A stretch of DNA of 12,570 bases from Holophagaceae bacterium (lineage in GTDB: Bacteria > Acidobacteriota > Holophagae > Holophagales > Holophagaceae): assembly GCA_025353305.1 (NCBI GenBank), contig JANXQX010000273.1, positions 1 through 12,570 on the forward strand, given 5' to 3'. Under the pieces are notes generated by a model. It made no database searches, was not told where the DNA came from, and saw nothing but the letters and a program-made list of their open reading frames with translations. The translations under genes and the position numbers were made by a program. Of this stretch, positions 1-5,503 are shown piece by piece. Every line of letters begins with the position of its first letter. Positions within the stretch are counted from its first letter, which is position 1.

Positions 1-24
1 GTGCTCGTGTCCTTCGTGGGCCAT
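1..24 (-). CDS. 5' end of an unidentified gene running off the left edge
   Basis: An ATG at 24-22 on the minus strand opens a frame reading MAHEGHEH up to the window edge. It is preceded by a strong Shine-Dalgarno sequence, AAAGGAG, seven bases before the ATG, which is the main reason to call a start here. It lies 70 bp downstream of moaE in the same direction, so the two could be co-transcribed. The His/Glu-rich N-terminus is too short to identify a family. Confidence 0.5.
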
Positions 25-94
25 GGGGTGCTCCTTTAGACAAGCTCCAAGGGTAGGAGTAAAGGCCCGATGGGACCAGCATTTTTTCAGATTC

Positions 95-526
95 TCAAGG
101 GTGGCGCTGCTGGCCCTCAACCCATGCACCGCCGCCCTGCTGGTACTTCTCCCGCTTCCAGACGGGCACGCTTTCCTTGATGCGATCCATCAACCATGCA
201 GCGGCCTCGAATGCCTCTTTCCGATGGGCGCTGGAGACAGCAATGACCACCGCAGCTTCCAGCAAAGGCACGGCGCCGATGCGGTGGTGGATGGCGCAGC
301 GGCGGAGCGCAAAGCGTTTCATGGCCTCAGTCCGCAATCGTTCCAGCTCTGTTTCCGCCATGGGGACGAAGGCCTCGTAGGCCAGCGATTCCACGGCCTG
401 ATCGTGGTGGTGATTGCGCGCGGTACCCTCGAAAACCACGATGGCCCCGGCGGCGGGATCGGATACCAGAGCCCTCATCGCGATGGCATCCAAAGGTGTG
501 TCGAGCACGGCCACAGCAGGAATCAC
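95..526 (-). CDS. moaE: Molybdopterin synthase catalytic (large) subunit MoaE
   Basis: MoaE is the large subunit of molybdopterin synthase. With thiocarboxylated MoaD it converts cyclic pyranopterin monophosphate (precursor Z) to molybdopterin in the cytoplasm, in molybdenum cofactor synthesis. The 143-aa product has the family length. Visible family segments are GAIVVFEGTARNH (about 27-39, with the conserved Arg), the LAYEAF strand, HRIGAVPLLEAAVVIAVSSAHR (about 81-102, given here by its known MoaE pattern), and KESVPVWKRE, whose Lys117 and Lys124 correspond to the active-site lysines of E. coli MoaE. The start is a GTG at 526; an in-frame TGA lies at 532-530 just upstream, so no longer start is possible, and GGAGA lies about 10 bases upstream. 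No moaD or other moa gene is visible here; a partner would lie beyond the left edge or elsewhere. Confidence 0.93.
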   Translation of the reverse strand: MIPAVAVLDTPLDAIAMRALVSDPAAGAIVVFEGTARNHHHDQAVESLAYEAFVPMAETELERLRTEAMKRFALRRCAIHHRIGAVPLLEAAVVIAVSSAHRKEAFEAAAWLMDRIKESVPVWKREKYQQGGGAWVEGQQRHP

Positions 527-528
527 GG

Positions 529-557
529 TTCAGGAATCTCCAGCTCCAAGGTACACT
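529..557 (+). promoter_or_regulatory. Possible promoter for lat-rnhA
   Basis: The 53-bp gap between the divergent moaE and lat starts must hold any lat promoter. TTCAGG (529-534) and TACACT (552-557) are spaced by 17 bp and resemble -35 and -10 boxes. The -35 match is weak (three of six). The gap is too short to hold a lysine riboswitch. This is a pattern match only. Confidence 0.25.
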
Positions 558-579
558 GGTGTGTTTGGAAAGGCCTCTG

Positions 580-1968
580 ATGACCCACCTCAGCATTCAG
601 CCCAATGAAGTTTTCGACGCCTTGCAGCGCCACATTCTGGTGGACGGGTTCCATCTGGTCATGGACCTGGAAAAATCCCATGGTTCCTGGATCGTGGATG
701 CCCGCGACGGTAAGAAATACCTGGACTTCTATACGTTCTTCGCCACGGCACCCCTGGGGCACAGCCATCCGAAACTGAACACGCCGGAATTTCGCGCGCA
801 CCTCGGCGCCATCGCCCTGCACAAGCCTGCCAATTCCGATATCTACACCACCGATTACGCCGAATGGGTCGAGGCTTTCGGCACCCATGTAGCACCGGAT
901 TACCTGCCCCACCTGTTCTGGATTGATGGGGGCGCGCTGGCGGTCGAGAATGCTCTGAAGGCAGCTTTCGATTGGAAGGTCCGCAAGAACCTGGCGAAGG
1001 GCAAGGGCGAGAAGGGATCGAAGGTCATCCACTTCAAGGAGGCATTCCACGGCCGCACGGGTTACACCATGTCCCTCACCAACACCGCGGATCCTCGGAA
1101 ACATCAGTATTTCCCCAAGTTCGACTGGCCGCGCATCCCGAACCCGAAACTCACTTTCCCGTTGACACTTGAGAGTATTGGCAATGTGGAGGCCTCGGAA
1201 AGAGAAGCGATTCGGGCCATCGAAGCCGCGGTGGCGGCGGATCCGGACGATATCGCCTGTCTCATCATCGAGCCCATTCAAGGAGAAGGCGGGGATAACC
1301 ATTTCCGTCCGGAATTTCTGCTGGAGCTGCGGCGGCTGGCCAATGAACACGAGTTCCTGCTGATCTTTGACGAGGTCCAATCTGGATTTGGAACCACAGG
1401 GAAATGGTGGGCCCATCAACATTTCCATGTACAGCCGGACATCATCGCCTTCGGGAAAAAGAGCCAGGCCTGCGGAATCGCGGCGGGCCCGCGGCTGGAT
1501 GAAGTGGACGGTGTCTTCAAGGTGCCCTCGCGCATCAACAGCACTTGGGGCGGCAATCTGGTGGACATGGTGCGTGGCACCAGGATCATCGAGATCATCG
1601 TGGAGGAGCAGTTGCTGGATAATTGCGCCAAGCAGGGCGAGCGATTGCTGAAGGGTCTGCAGGAAATCGCAGCGGATTTCCCAGGATTCACATCAAATCC
1701 GCGCGGGAAGGGACTCTTCTGCGCCTTGGACATGGCCTCGCCGGAACTGCGGAACCAGATCGTTTCAAGGTGCCAAGACCTGGGAATGATGATTCTCAGC
1801 AGCGGAACCCATGGCCTGCGTTTCCGCCCCGCGCTCAACCTCAACACCGAAGATCTGGACCTCGGCGTGGAGATATTGCGCAGAGGTGTCGCGGATATCG
1901 TAGGGAATCTTTCTGCCTCGCATATCGGCAACGCCGATACCGAGCAGACCGCGCACTCACTGGTCTAG
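580..1968 (+). CDS. lat: L-lysine 6-transaminase (lysine epsilon-aminotransferase)
   Basis: This PLP-dependent class-III aminotransferase moves the epsilon-amino group of L-lysine to 2-oxoglutarate, giving L-allysine (which cyclises to piperideine-6-carboxylate) and glutamate. The 462-aa protein matches the Lat subfamily along its whole length, close to what I remember of Mycobacterium tuberculosis Lat. Diagnostic segments are [12 protein letters not shown] near the N-terminus, KPANSDIY, the PLP-phosphate region [17 protein letters not shown] (from residue 117), [34 protein letters not shown] (Glu231, equivalent to the substrate-switching Glu of the mycobacterial enzyme), FDEVQ (Asp264, cofactor ring nitrogen), FGKKSQACG (Lys293, Schiff-base lysine) and [11 protein letters not shown]. 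The ATG at 580 is chosen because GGAAAGG lies six to seven bases upstream and homology starts right after it; the frame stays open further upstream but inside the moaE promoter region. It is followed after one base by rnhA. No allysine dehydrogenase is nearby, so the downstream fate of the product is not shown. Confidence 0.92.
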   Translation: MTHLSIQPNEVFDALQRHILVDGFHLVMDLEKSHGSWIVDARDGKKYLDFYTFFATAPLGHSHPKLNTPEFRAHLGAIALHKPANSDIYTTDYAEWVEAFGTHVAPDYLPHLFWIDGGALAVENALKAAFDWKVRKNLAKGKGEKGSKVIHFKEAFHGRTGYTMSLTNTADPRKHQYFPKFDWPRIPNPKLTFPLTLESIGNVEASEREAIRAIEAAVAADPDDIACLIIEPIQGEGGDNHFRPEFLLELRRLANEHEFLLIFDEVQSGFGTTGKWWAHQHFHVQPDIIAFGKKSQACGIAAGPRLDEVDGVFKVPSRINSTWGGNLVDMVRGTRIIEIIVEEQLLDNCAKQGERLLKGLQEIAADFPGFTSNPRGKGLFCALDMASPELRNQIVSRCQDLGMMILSSGTHGLRFRPALNLNTEDLDLGVEILRRGVADIVGNLSASHIGNADTEQTAHSLV

Positions 1969-1969
1969 G

Positions 1970-2425
1970 ATGGCCCTGGACCCCAAGGTCGAGTTGTACT
2001 GCGACGGAGCCTGCCTGGGCAACCCGGGGCCCGGCGGGTGGGGCTATCTGCTCCGCTTGGGTAAAAACGAAAAGGAAGGCAGTGGCACCGAGGCCGACAC
2101 AACCAACAACCGAATGGAACTCATGGCCGCCATCAGAGGCCTGGAGGCCCTGACGCAGCCCTGCGTTGTGACGATGTTCAGCGATAGCCAATACGTGGTA
2201 AAGGGAATCCAAGGTTGGCTTATGGGATGGAAAAGGAACGGATGGCGCAAAGCAGACAAGCAGCCAGTGCTCAACCTGGAGCTTTGGCAGGCCTTGGATG
2301 CCCAACTGCAACGCCATCGTGTTGAAGCCCGCTGGGTGAAGGGTCACGCGGGCCACGCTGAAAATGAGCGCGTGGATGCTCTGGCAAACCAGGCTGCTCA
2401 TTCCTTAGGGGCCGTTGCGAAATAA
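1970..2425 (+). CDS. rnhA: Ribonuclease HI
   Basis: RNase HI cleaves the RNA strand of RNA-DNA hybrids, removing R-loops and primer RNA. The 151-aa product has the complete two-metal active site: Asp12 in [16 protein letters not shown], Glu50 in NNRMEL, Asp72 in FSDSQYV, His126 in VKGHAGH and Asp136 in ERVDALAN. It also has the basic, Trp-rich handle (about residues 80-98: [16 protein letters not shown]), as in E. coli RNase HI. Length is normal for the single-domain type. The start lies one base after the lat stop, which implies co-transcription and probable translational coupling. The last five sense codons and the TAA lie inside the left arm of a large hairpin that begins the palindromic element at 2408, so the C-terminal residues GAVAK may come from that element. 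Confidence 0.97.
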   Translation: MALDPKVELYCDGACLGNPGPGGWGYLLRLGKNEKEGSGTEADTTNNRMELMAAIRGLEALTQPCVVTMFSDSQYVVKGIQGWLMGWKRNGWRKADKQPVLNLELWQALDAQLQRHRVEARWVKGHAGHAENERVDALANQAAHSLGAVAK

Positions 2426-2458
2426 TCAGCGCTTTTCTGATTATTTTGTTACGGCCCC
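2408..2458 (+). other. Long hairpin over the rnhA stop codon
   Basis: GGGGCCGT (2408-2415) pairs with ACGGCCCC (2451-2458), and AAATAATCAG (2420-2429) pairs with CTGATTATTT (2437-2446), around the 7-base loop CGCTTTT. The four bases between the two stems also pair except for one T:T mismatch (one C-G and two G:U), giving a nearly continuous 22-position stem. The rnhA TAA (2423-2425) is inside the left arm. No T-run follows directly, so it is not a classic intrinsic terminator on the plus strand. It could protect the 3' end of the lat-rnhA mRNA. Confidence 0.8.
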
Positions 2459-2460
2459 TT

Positions 2461-2524
2461 ATGTCGGCCGGAGGCCGACGCAAAGGATGGTGCTCCGCGC
2501 ACTTTCGAAGTGTGTTACGGCCCC
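2461..2524 (+). repeat. Direct repeat B, copy 1 (64 bp)
   Basis: This repeat is 60/64 identical to 2641-2704, exactly 180 bp away; the differences are at 2482, 2484, 2489 and 2504. It holds a 7-bp hairpin (GTCGGCC 2463-2469, loop GGA, GGCCGAC 2473-2479) and a second hairpin (GATGGTGC 2486-2493, loop TCCGC, GCACTTTC 2499-2506). The second is imperfect here, with one G:T wobble and one T:T mismatch. It ends with TGTTACGGCCCC. Confidence 0.9.
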
Positions 2525-2578
2525 TCCACGTATCGCACGCATTGCGTGCTCCCACTCACTGTGTTCCTGGACGTGGAG
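2524..2578 (+). repeat. Nested-palindrome unit C1
   Basis: The outer stem is CTCCACGT (2524-2531) with ACGTGGAG (2571-2578), 8 bp and perfect. The inner hairpin is GCACGCA (2535-2541) with TGCGTGC (2543-2549). The 21 bases 2550-2570, including CCACTCACTGTGTTC, are unpaired in this model. The unit aligns without gaps to C2 at an offset of 57 bp. Confidence 0.85.
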
Positions 2579-2582
2579 CCTC

Positions 2583-2635
2583 CCAGCTATCGGGCGCAGT
2601 GCGCCCTTCCACTCACTGTGTTCGCGGAGCTGGAG
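2583..2635 (+). repeat. Nested-palindrome unit C2
   Basis: This is the second copy of unit C, 41/53 identical to 2526-2578. The outer stem CCAGCT (2583-2588)/AGCTGG (2628-2633) and inner hairpin GGGCGCA (2592-2598)/TGCGCCC (2600-2606) are both perfect although their sequences differ from C1. The presumed loop segment CCACTCACTGTGTTC (2609-2623) is identical to that of C1. Confidence 0.85.
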
Positions 2636-2640
2636 TTTCT

Positions 2641-2704
2641 ATGTCGGCCGGAGGCCGACGCGATGGATAGTGCTCCGCGCACTATCGAAGTGTGTTACGG
2701 CCCC
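2641..2704 (+). repeat. Direct repeat B, copy 2 (64 bp)
   Basis: This is the second copy of the 64-bp repeat at 2461-2524. It has the same GTCGGCC-GGA-GGCCGAC hairpin (2643-2659). Its second hairpin is perfect: GATAGTGC (2666-2673), loop TCCGC, GCACTATC (2679-2686). It ends in the right boundary ACGGCCCC and abuts the terminator of the minus-strand gene. Confidence 0.9.
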
Positions 2705-2709
2705 CAAAT

Positions 2710-2737
2710 AAAAAAACGCCCGAAGAATCGGGCGTTT
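2710..2737 (-). terminator. Intrinsic terminator of the pseudokinase-TonB gene
   Basis: On the minus strand a perfect 10-bp stem (AAACGCCCGA / TCGGGCGTTT, plus positions 2714-2723 and 2728-2737, 4-base loop) is followed by a run of seven T (plus A-run 2710-2716). It lies about 33 bp after the stop of the 613-aa gene. Read on the plus strand it has only three T after the stem, so it would be a weak terminator for lat-rnhA. Confidence 0.88.
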
Positions 2738-2769
2738 GGAATGACTTGATGATTCATGGCTTCAACGCA

Positions 2770-4611
2770 TCAATGACGGCCTGATGGGCTGAAGTCGTAC
2801 TTTATTGTCGCGGTGCCGGCAACGGGAATTCCATCCCGGGTGGCGGGAGTGTAGGTTGATTTTGACGCTGCTTCATTTGCGGCTTCATTGAAGCCGTACG
2901 GCCCATCAATACCACTGATGATGGTGACTTTCTGGGGCCGCCCCTGGGCATCCACGAAGACCTTGACCGTCACGGAATGGGGTTTGCCTTCCTCGAAGCG
3001 CATCTGTCTGGCGCGCACGGGAAAAATGGGTTGAGCTTTGTTCAAGGCCACCGCGGGAGTTTCCTGAACGATGGTGGGCGTGGTCTGGGATGGGGCAACC
3101 GCAGGAGTGGGCCGAGGGGGTTCCTGCGCGGGTGTGGGTGTGGCTGCGGGTGCTGGCTTGGGTGGTTCTACCCGGGCCGGCTCAGGCTTTGGCGGCTCCA
3201 CCTTGGCCGGAACCGCCTTTTGCACTGGTGGGGGCGCGGCAGCCTGGGCGATCTGGGCGGCCTTGGCTTTGGCTTCGTCCTGTTGTTTCTTCAGGTCTGC
3301 TTTCTTCTGCTCCAGATCTAGTCTATTGCGCTCTTCTTCCTTGATCTGTTGTTCAAGCTTGGCTGTCTCTACGGCGGACTTTGCTTCAGTCTTCTGTTTG
3401 TTCAAAATGTCCAATTTTTCTTTACTGGCCTGGCTCGCGCCCGCCAGCTGCGATTCCTGCTCGGCCTGTTTGGCCTGGAGCTGGGCCAGCTCGGTCCGCA
3501 TCTTGATGACTTCTGCGCTTTCACCCTTCGGCTTGAGGGCAAAGAATCCCAGCACGGCAACCACGGCAACGACTGCCGCAAGGCCCCCGTATAGGCCTTT
3601 CTTGCTGACGCGCGTGGTCTGGGCTTCCTCAGCGTCGCTCACTTCGGAGTGGGGCCTGGATGCATGAATGCTGTCGGCTTCGGAAGAATAGGCAGCGAAA
3701 TTGTCGGTTTGCTCGGCTTTTACGGCAGCGCCGTCCCGGTCGTTTTCTTCCCGGAACAAGGTGTGCATGAAGAACGCCATGTTGAAGGTTGTGGGGCTGT
3801 AATCCCCGTCGTAAAGCACGTGGTCCATTTCGGTGTTGAAGGCCTGGACATTCTCGAAAGGATCGCCCACTCCCATCAATCGCTTTAACAGACTGAGAAT
3901 TTCTGGTGGAACCGGGGTGTCTTCCTGGGCGGCTTTGAGGGTCGCCTTGCTGGCTGCGAAGGCCGGCTCGGCCATCAAAGGCAGTTTTTCGAACGTCAGC
4001 AGTTCGAAGAGCATCGCGCCCATCGAGAAGAAGTCCTGCTGCAAGGCATTGCCGCCCGTATCGCGCAGATAGGTTTCCAGCGATCCCCTGGTCACCGGGG
4101 CTTTGGGCAGGATCTGGCGGATAGCCTGGGAATAGGGAGCGTCCAGGATCTCGGTGGCGCCCTCGAAGCTCACCCACACACCATGAGGTGTAAGCGAGCC
4201 GTGGCTGAGGCCCCTCGTATGCAGATGGATCACACCCTGGGCGATGCCCTGAAGAATCGACAGGGCATGGTCCACGCCGAGGGGGATCTGCTCGATTTTG
4301 GCCTTCTCGATCATCTGGGCCAAGGTGCGCCCCGGCACGTAATCGCAAGCAACATGGGGGGGTGCCGTGCTCTCGATGCGGTAGCCCTGGCCAAAGGCCT
4401 TGGAGCCGCTGAGTTGAGGGAGCAGTTTGCTCGCCTCGCCGAACTTCGAAGCCAGCCCTGCCTGCAGCAGTTCATCCGAGAAAGTGCGCACAAGCCAATG
4501 GTGATCAAAGGCGCTGCCCACGATGGACATGCCCCGCCGGATATGGCCAATGGGGTCTGCCGTCAGTTCGCTGGCCAGGAGGAAGGATCCAAGTCGTGTG
4601 TAGGTAGCCAT
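2770..4611 (-). CDS. Membrane protein: degenerate Ser/Thr kinase-like domain fused to TonB-type C-terminal domain
   Basis: The 613-aa protein has five visible parts. Residues 1 to about 270 look like a bacterial Ser/Thr kinase fold. The segment GLSHGSLTPHGVWV lines up with the catalytic loop, but the catalytic Asp is Ser139, the Lys is Thr141 and the metal-binding Asn is Gly144. DFG reads DAP (157-159) and no VAIK-type lysine or Gly loop is evident, so it is probably a pseudokinase. A single membrane span follows (about 340-359, after KK at 337-338). Next come a Lys/Glu/Gln-rich coiled coil (about 366-455) and a Pro-rich spacer with PPKPEP repeats (to about 525). A TonB C-terminal-like domain closes the protein (527-613), with VTVKVFVDAQGRPQKVTIISG and FNEAANEA. 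The layout implies a cytoplasmic kinase-like head and a periplasmic TonB-like tail. The start is supported by GGAG seven bases before the ATG. The partner and function are not known. Confidence 0.85.
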   Translation of the reverse strand: MATYTRLGSFLLASELTADPIGHIRRGMSIVGSAFDHHWLVRTFSDELLQAGLASKFGEASKLLPQLSGSKAFGQGYRIESTAPPHVACDYVPGRTLAQMIEKAKIEQIPLGVDHALSILQGIAQGVIHLHTRGLSHGSLTPHGVWVSFEGATEILDAPYSQAIRQILPKAPVTRGSLETYLRDTGGNALQQDFFSMGAMLFELLTFEKLPLMAEPAFAASKATLKAAQEDTPVPPEILSLLKRLMGVGDPFENVQAFNTEMDHVLYDGDYSPTTFNMAFFMHTLFREENDRDGAAVKAEQTDNFAAYSSEADSIHASRPHSEVSDAEEAQTTRVSKKGLYGGLAAVVAVVAVLGFFALKPKGESAEVIKMRTELAQLQAKQAEQESQLAGASQASKEKLDILNKQKTEAKSAVETAKLEQQIKEEERNRLDLEQKKADLKKQQDEAKAKAAQIAQAAAPPPVQKAVPAKVEPPKPEPARVEPPKPAPAATPTPAQEPPRPTPAVAPSQTTPTIVQETPAVALNKAQPIFPVRARQMRFEEGKPHSVTVKVFVDAQGRPQKVTIISGIDGPYGFNEAANEAASKSTYTPATRDGIPVAGTATIKYDFSPSGRH

Positions 4612-4635
4612 GTTGGGGCTCCGAATGAGGTTCTA

Positions 4636-4664
4636 AAGATAGTCCTGATAGACGAAAAACCCAA
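4636..4664 (-). promoter_or_regulatory. Possible promoter of the pseudokinase-TonB gene
   Basis: On the minus strand TTGGGT (4664-4659) and TATCTT (4641-4636) are spaced by 17 bp, with the -10 about 24 bp before the ATG at 4611. The -35 overlaps the 3' arm of the putative upstream terminator. If both are real, this gene is transcribed separately from the upstream 244-aa gene. Confidence 0.35.
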
Positions 4665-4679
4665 GCACCCCGGGTTCTT
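4655..4679 (-). terminator. Possible terminator after the 244-aa exported-protein gene
   Basis: On the minus strand AAGAACCC pairs with GGGTTTTT (plus 4672-4679 and 4655-4662), with one G:T pair and a 9-base loop. The pairing uses up the T-run, which continues only to C, so strength is uncertain. It lies about 20 bp after the stop at 4698. Confidence 0.35.
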
Positions 4680-4697
4680 CCAAGTCGGTCGCACGAT

Positions 4698-5432
4698 TCA
4701 CTTGCTGCTCCCCATGGAAGGATAAGGCCAAAGATCCCCCGTGGCACGGTAGATGAGGATCCAAATATTGGCGGTGGCCTGGACTCCGTTGGAAAAGGAA
4801 AGCTGCAACAGCGCATAAGGAACGGAGAGGTCATCCCATTGTCCCAGGCGGCGCCCTGTCTTGAGCTCAAAGTGTTCCAGCAACTGTTCGTGACGGTGAT
4901 GTTTCAGTTTGGCCCACTCCAGAAGTTTGGGTTTCGGATCCAGATCCGCCGTCACAGACCAGAAATGTTCCCGCGTAACAATGAGCATTTTCAGGCGCTC
5001 CTCGGCATAGGCTTCGAAAGATTCCCTAAGCGGGTCCACCCCTACGGTGCTGCCGGGAGCAGTGATCTCCTGGACCAGGTGGGCCAACCGCCCGAGCTCA
5101 CGCACGATTTCACCGGGGTTCTTGTGGGCTTCGCTCAAGGCAAGGATTCGCCCGTACTGATCTTCAACGTCCTGTGCGGAGGGCGGTTGGTCGTTGCCCA
5201 CGCCTCGGGCACCTTCTTTCAGCGCTTCCGGGTAGGCTGCCAGCAGAGACGACATGGGCGCGGGGATCATCCGCGAAGCCACTTTGGTCTGGGCCTCGTG
5301 AACGCGAGGTGTCCATGCGAGCAGGCACACGGATGCTAGTCCCAACAATGAGACCCGAAATCTGAAATAGGTGGATTGGATCCAAACTAATTCCCTGGTG
5401 AGTGGCTGTGATGGCATCAGCACAGACTCCAT
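4698..5432 (-). CDS. Exported or membrane-anchored protein of unknown function
   Basis: The 244-aa product has an N-terminal hydrophobic segment (about 27-40, VSLLGLASVCLLAW) after a basic stretch, so it is probably exported or anchored by an uncleaved signal. The rest is soluble and helical. The segment RELGRLAHLVQEITAPGS (111-128) and the C-terminal LSVPYALLQLSFSNGVQATANIW remind me of zinc-dependent phospholipase C/P1-nuclease-type proteins. In that family HxxxD-P-H type residues bind zinc; here the pattern is incomplete, so activity is doubtful and the link is only a suggestion. The ATG at 5432 has AAGG five bases upstream; an alternative ATG at 5417 has GGAG nine bases upstream. It lies upstream of the pseudokinase-TonB gene, same strand, 86 bp apart. 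It is divergent from comEC. Confidence 0.75.
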   Translation of the reverse strand: MESVLMPSQPLTRELVWIQSTYFRFRVSLLGLASVCLLAWTPRVHEAQTKVASRMIPAPMSSLLAAYPEALKEGARGVGNDQPPSAQDVEDQYGRILALSEAHKNPGEIVRELGRLAHLVQEITAPGSTVGVDPLRESFEAYAEERLKMLIVTREHFWSVTADLDPKPKLLEWAKLKHHRHEQLLEHFELKTGRRLGQWDDLSVPYALLQLSFSNGVQATANIWILIYRATGDLWPYPSMGSSK

Positions 5433-5488
5433 CTCACCTTGGCGGCTGTCAAGCCAACGCTACTTTTTTTTAGAAAGCACGCCATCGT

Positions 5489-5503
5489 TACACTCATTCA
5501 ATG
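5489..5503 (+). promoter_or_regulatory. Possible -10 box placing comEC transcription at its start codon
   Basis: TTACACT ends at 5494, six bases before the comEC ATG at 5501, so transcription would begin at or next to the A of the ATG. No Shine-Dalgarno sequence is visible before that ATG. No good -35 is seen (a T-run at 5464-5471 occupies the place). This suggests a leaderless mRNA but is a weak pattern match. Confidence 0.2.

Larger units (their letters stand above)
2408..2704. repeat. 297-bp mosaic element of nested palindromes
   Basis: Nearly the whole rnhA-to-terminator gap is one structured element. It is bounded by GGGGCCGT (2408-2415) and ACGGCCCC (2697-2704), an inverted 8-mer. Inside, in order, are a long hairpin (2408-2458), direct repeat B1 (2461-2524), units C1 (2524-2578) and C2 (2583-2635), and direct repeat B2 (2641-2704). 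The 12-mer TGTTACGGCCCC occurs three times (2447-2458, 2513-2524, 2693-2704), always closing a module. All three plus frames are largely open here, but only because the palindromes are GC-rich; no start has a convincing ribosome site. I see no target-site duplication or transposase. It resembles REP/BIME-type or MITE-like intergenic DNA, but I do not recognise it as a named family. Confidence 0.85.

Noticed and set aside
527..579. Lysine riboswitch before lat
   Set aside because: The 53-bp gap is far shorter than the lysine aptamer, and no matching conserved loops are visible.
523..1428. 301-aa minus-strand open frame opposite lat
   Set aside because: It is a shadow of the clearly conserved Lat coding frame and has no recognisable protein features.
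2461..2704. CRISPR-like array
   Set aside because: Only two copies of the 64-bp repeat, with a structured, itself repeated interior rather than unique spacers, and no cas genes.
2415..2749. Three overlapping plus-strand open frames (98, 74 and 79 aa) across the repeat region
   Set aside because: They lie inside the palindromic element, are open in all three frames because the stems avoid stops, and none has a convincing ribosome site. The differences between repeat copies preserve base pairing rather than codons.
3629..4348. 239-aa minus-strand open frame within the pseudokinase gene
   Set aside because: It is in another frame of a gene whose own frame has coherent domains; the translation is Arg/Gly/Pro-rich shadow sequence.
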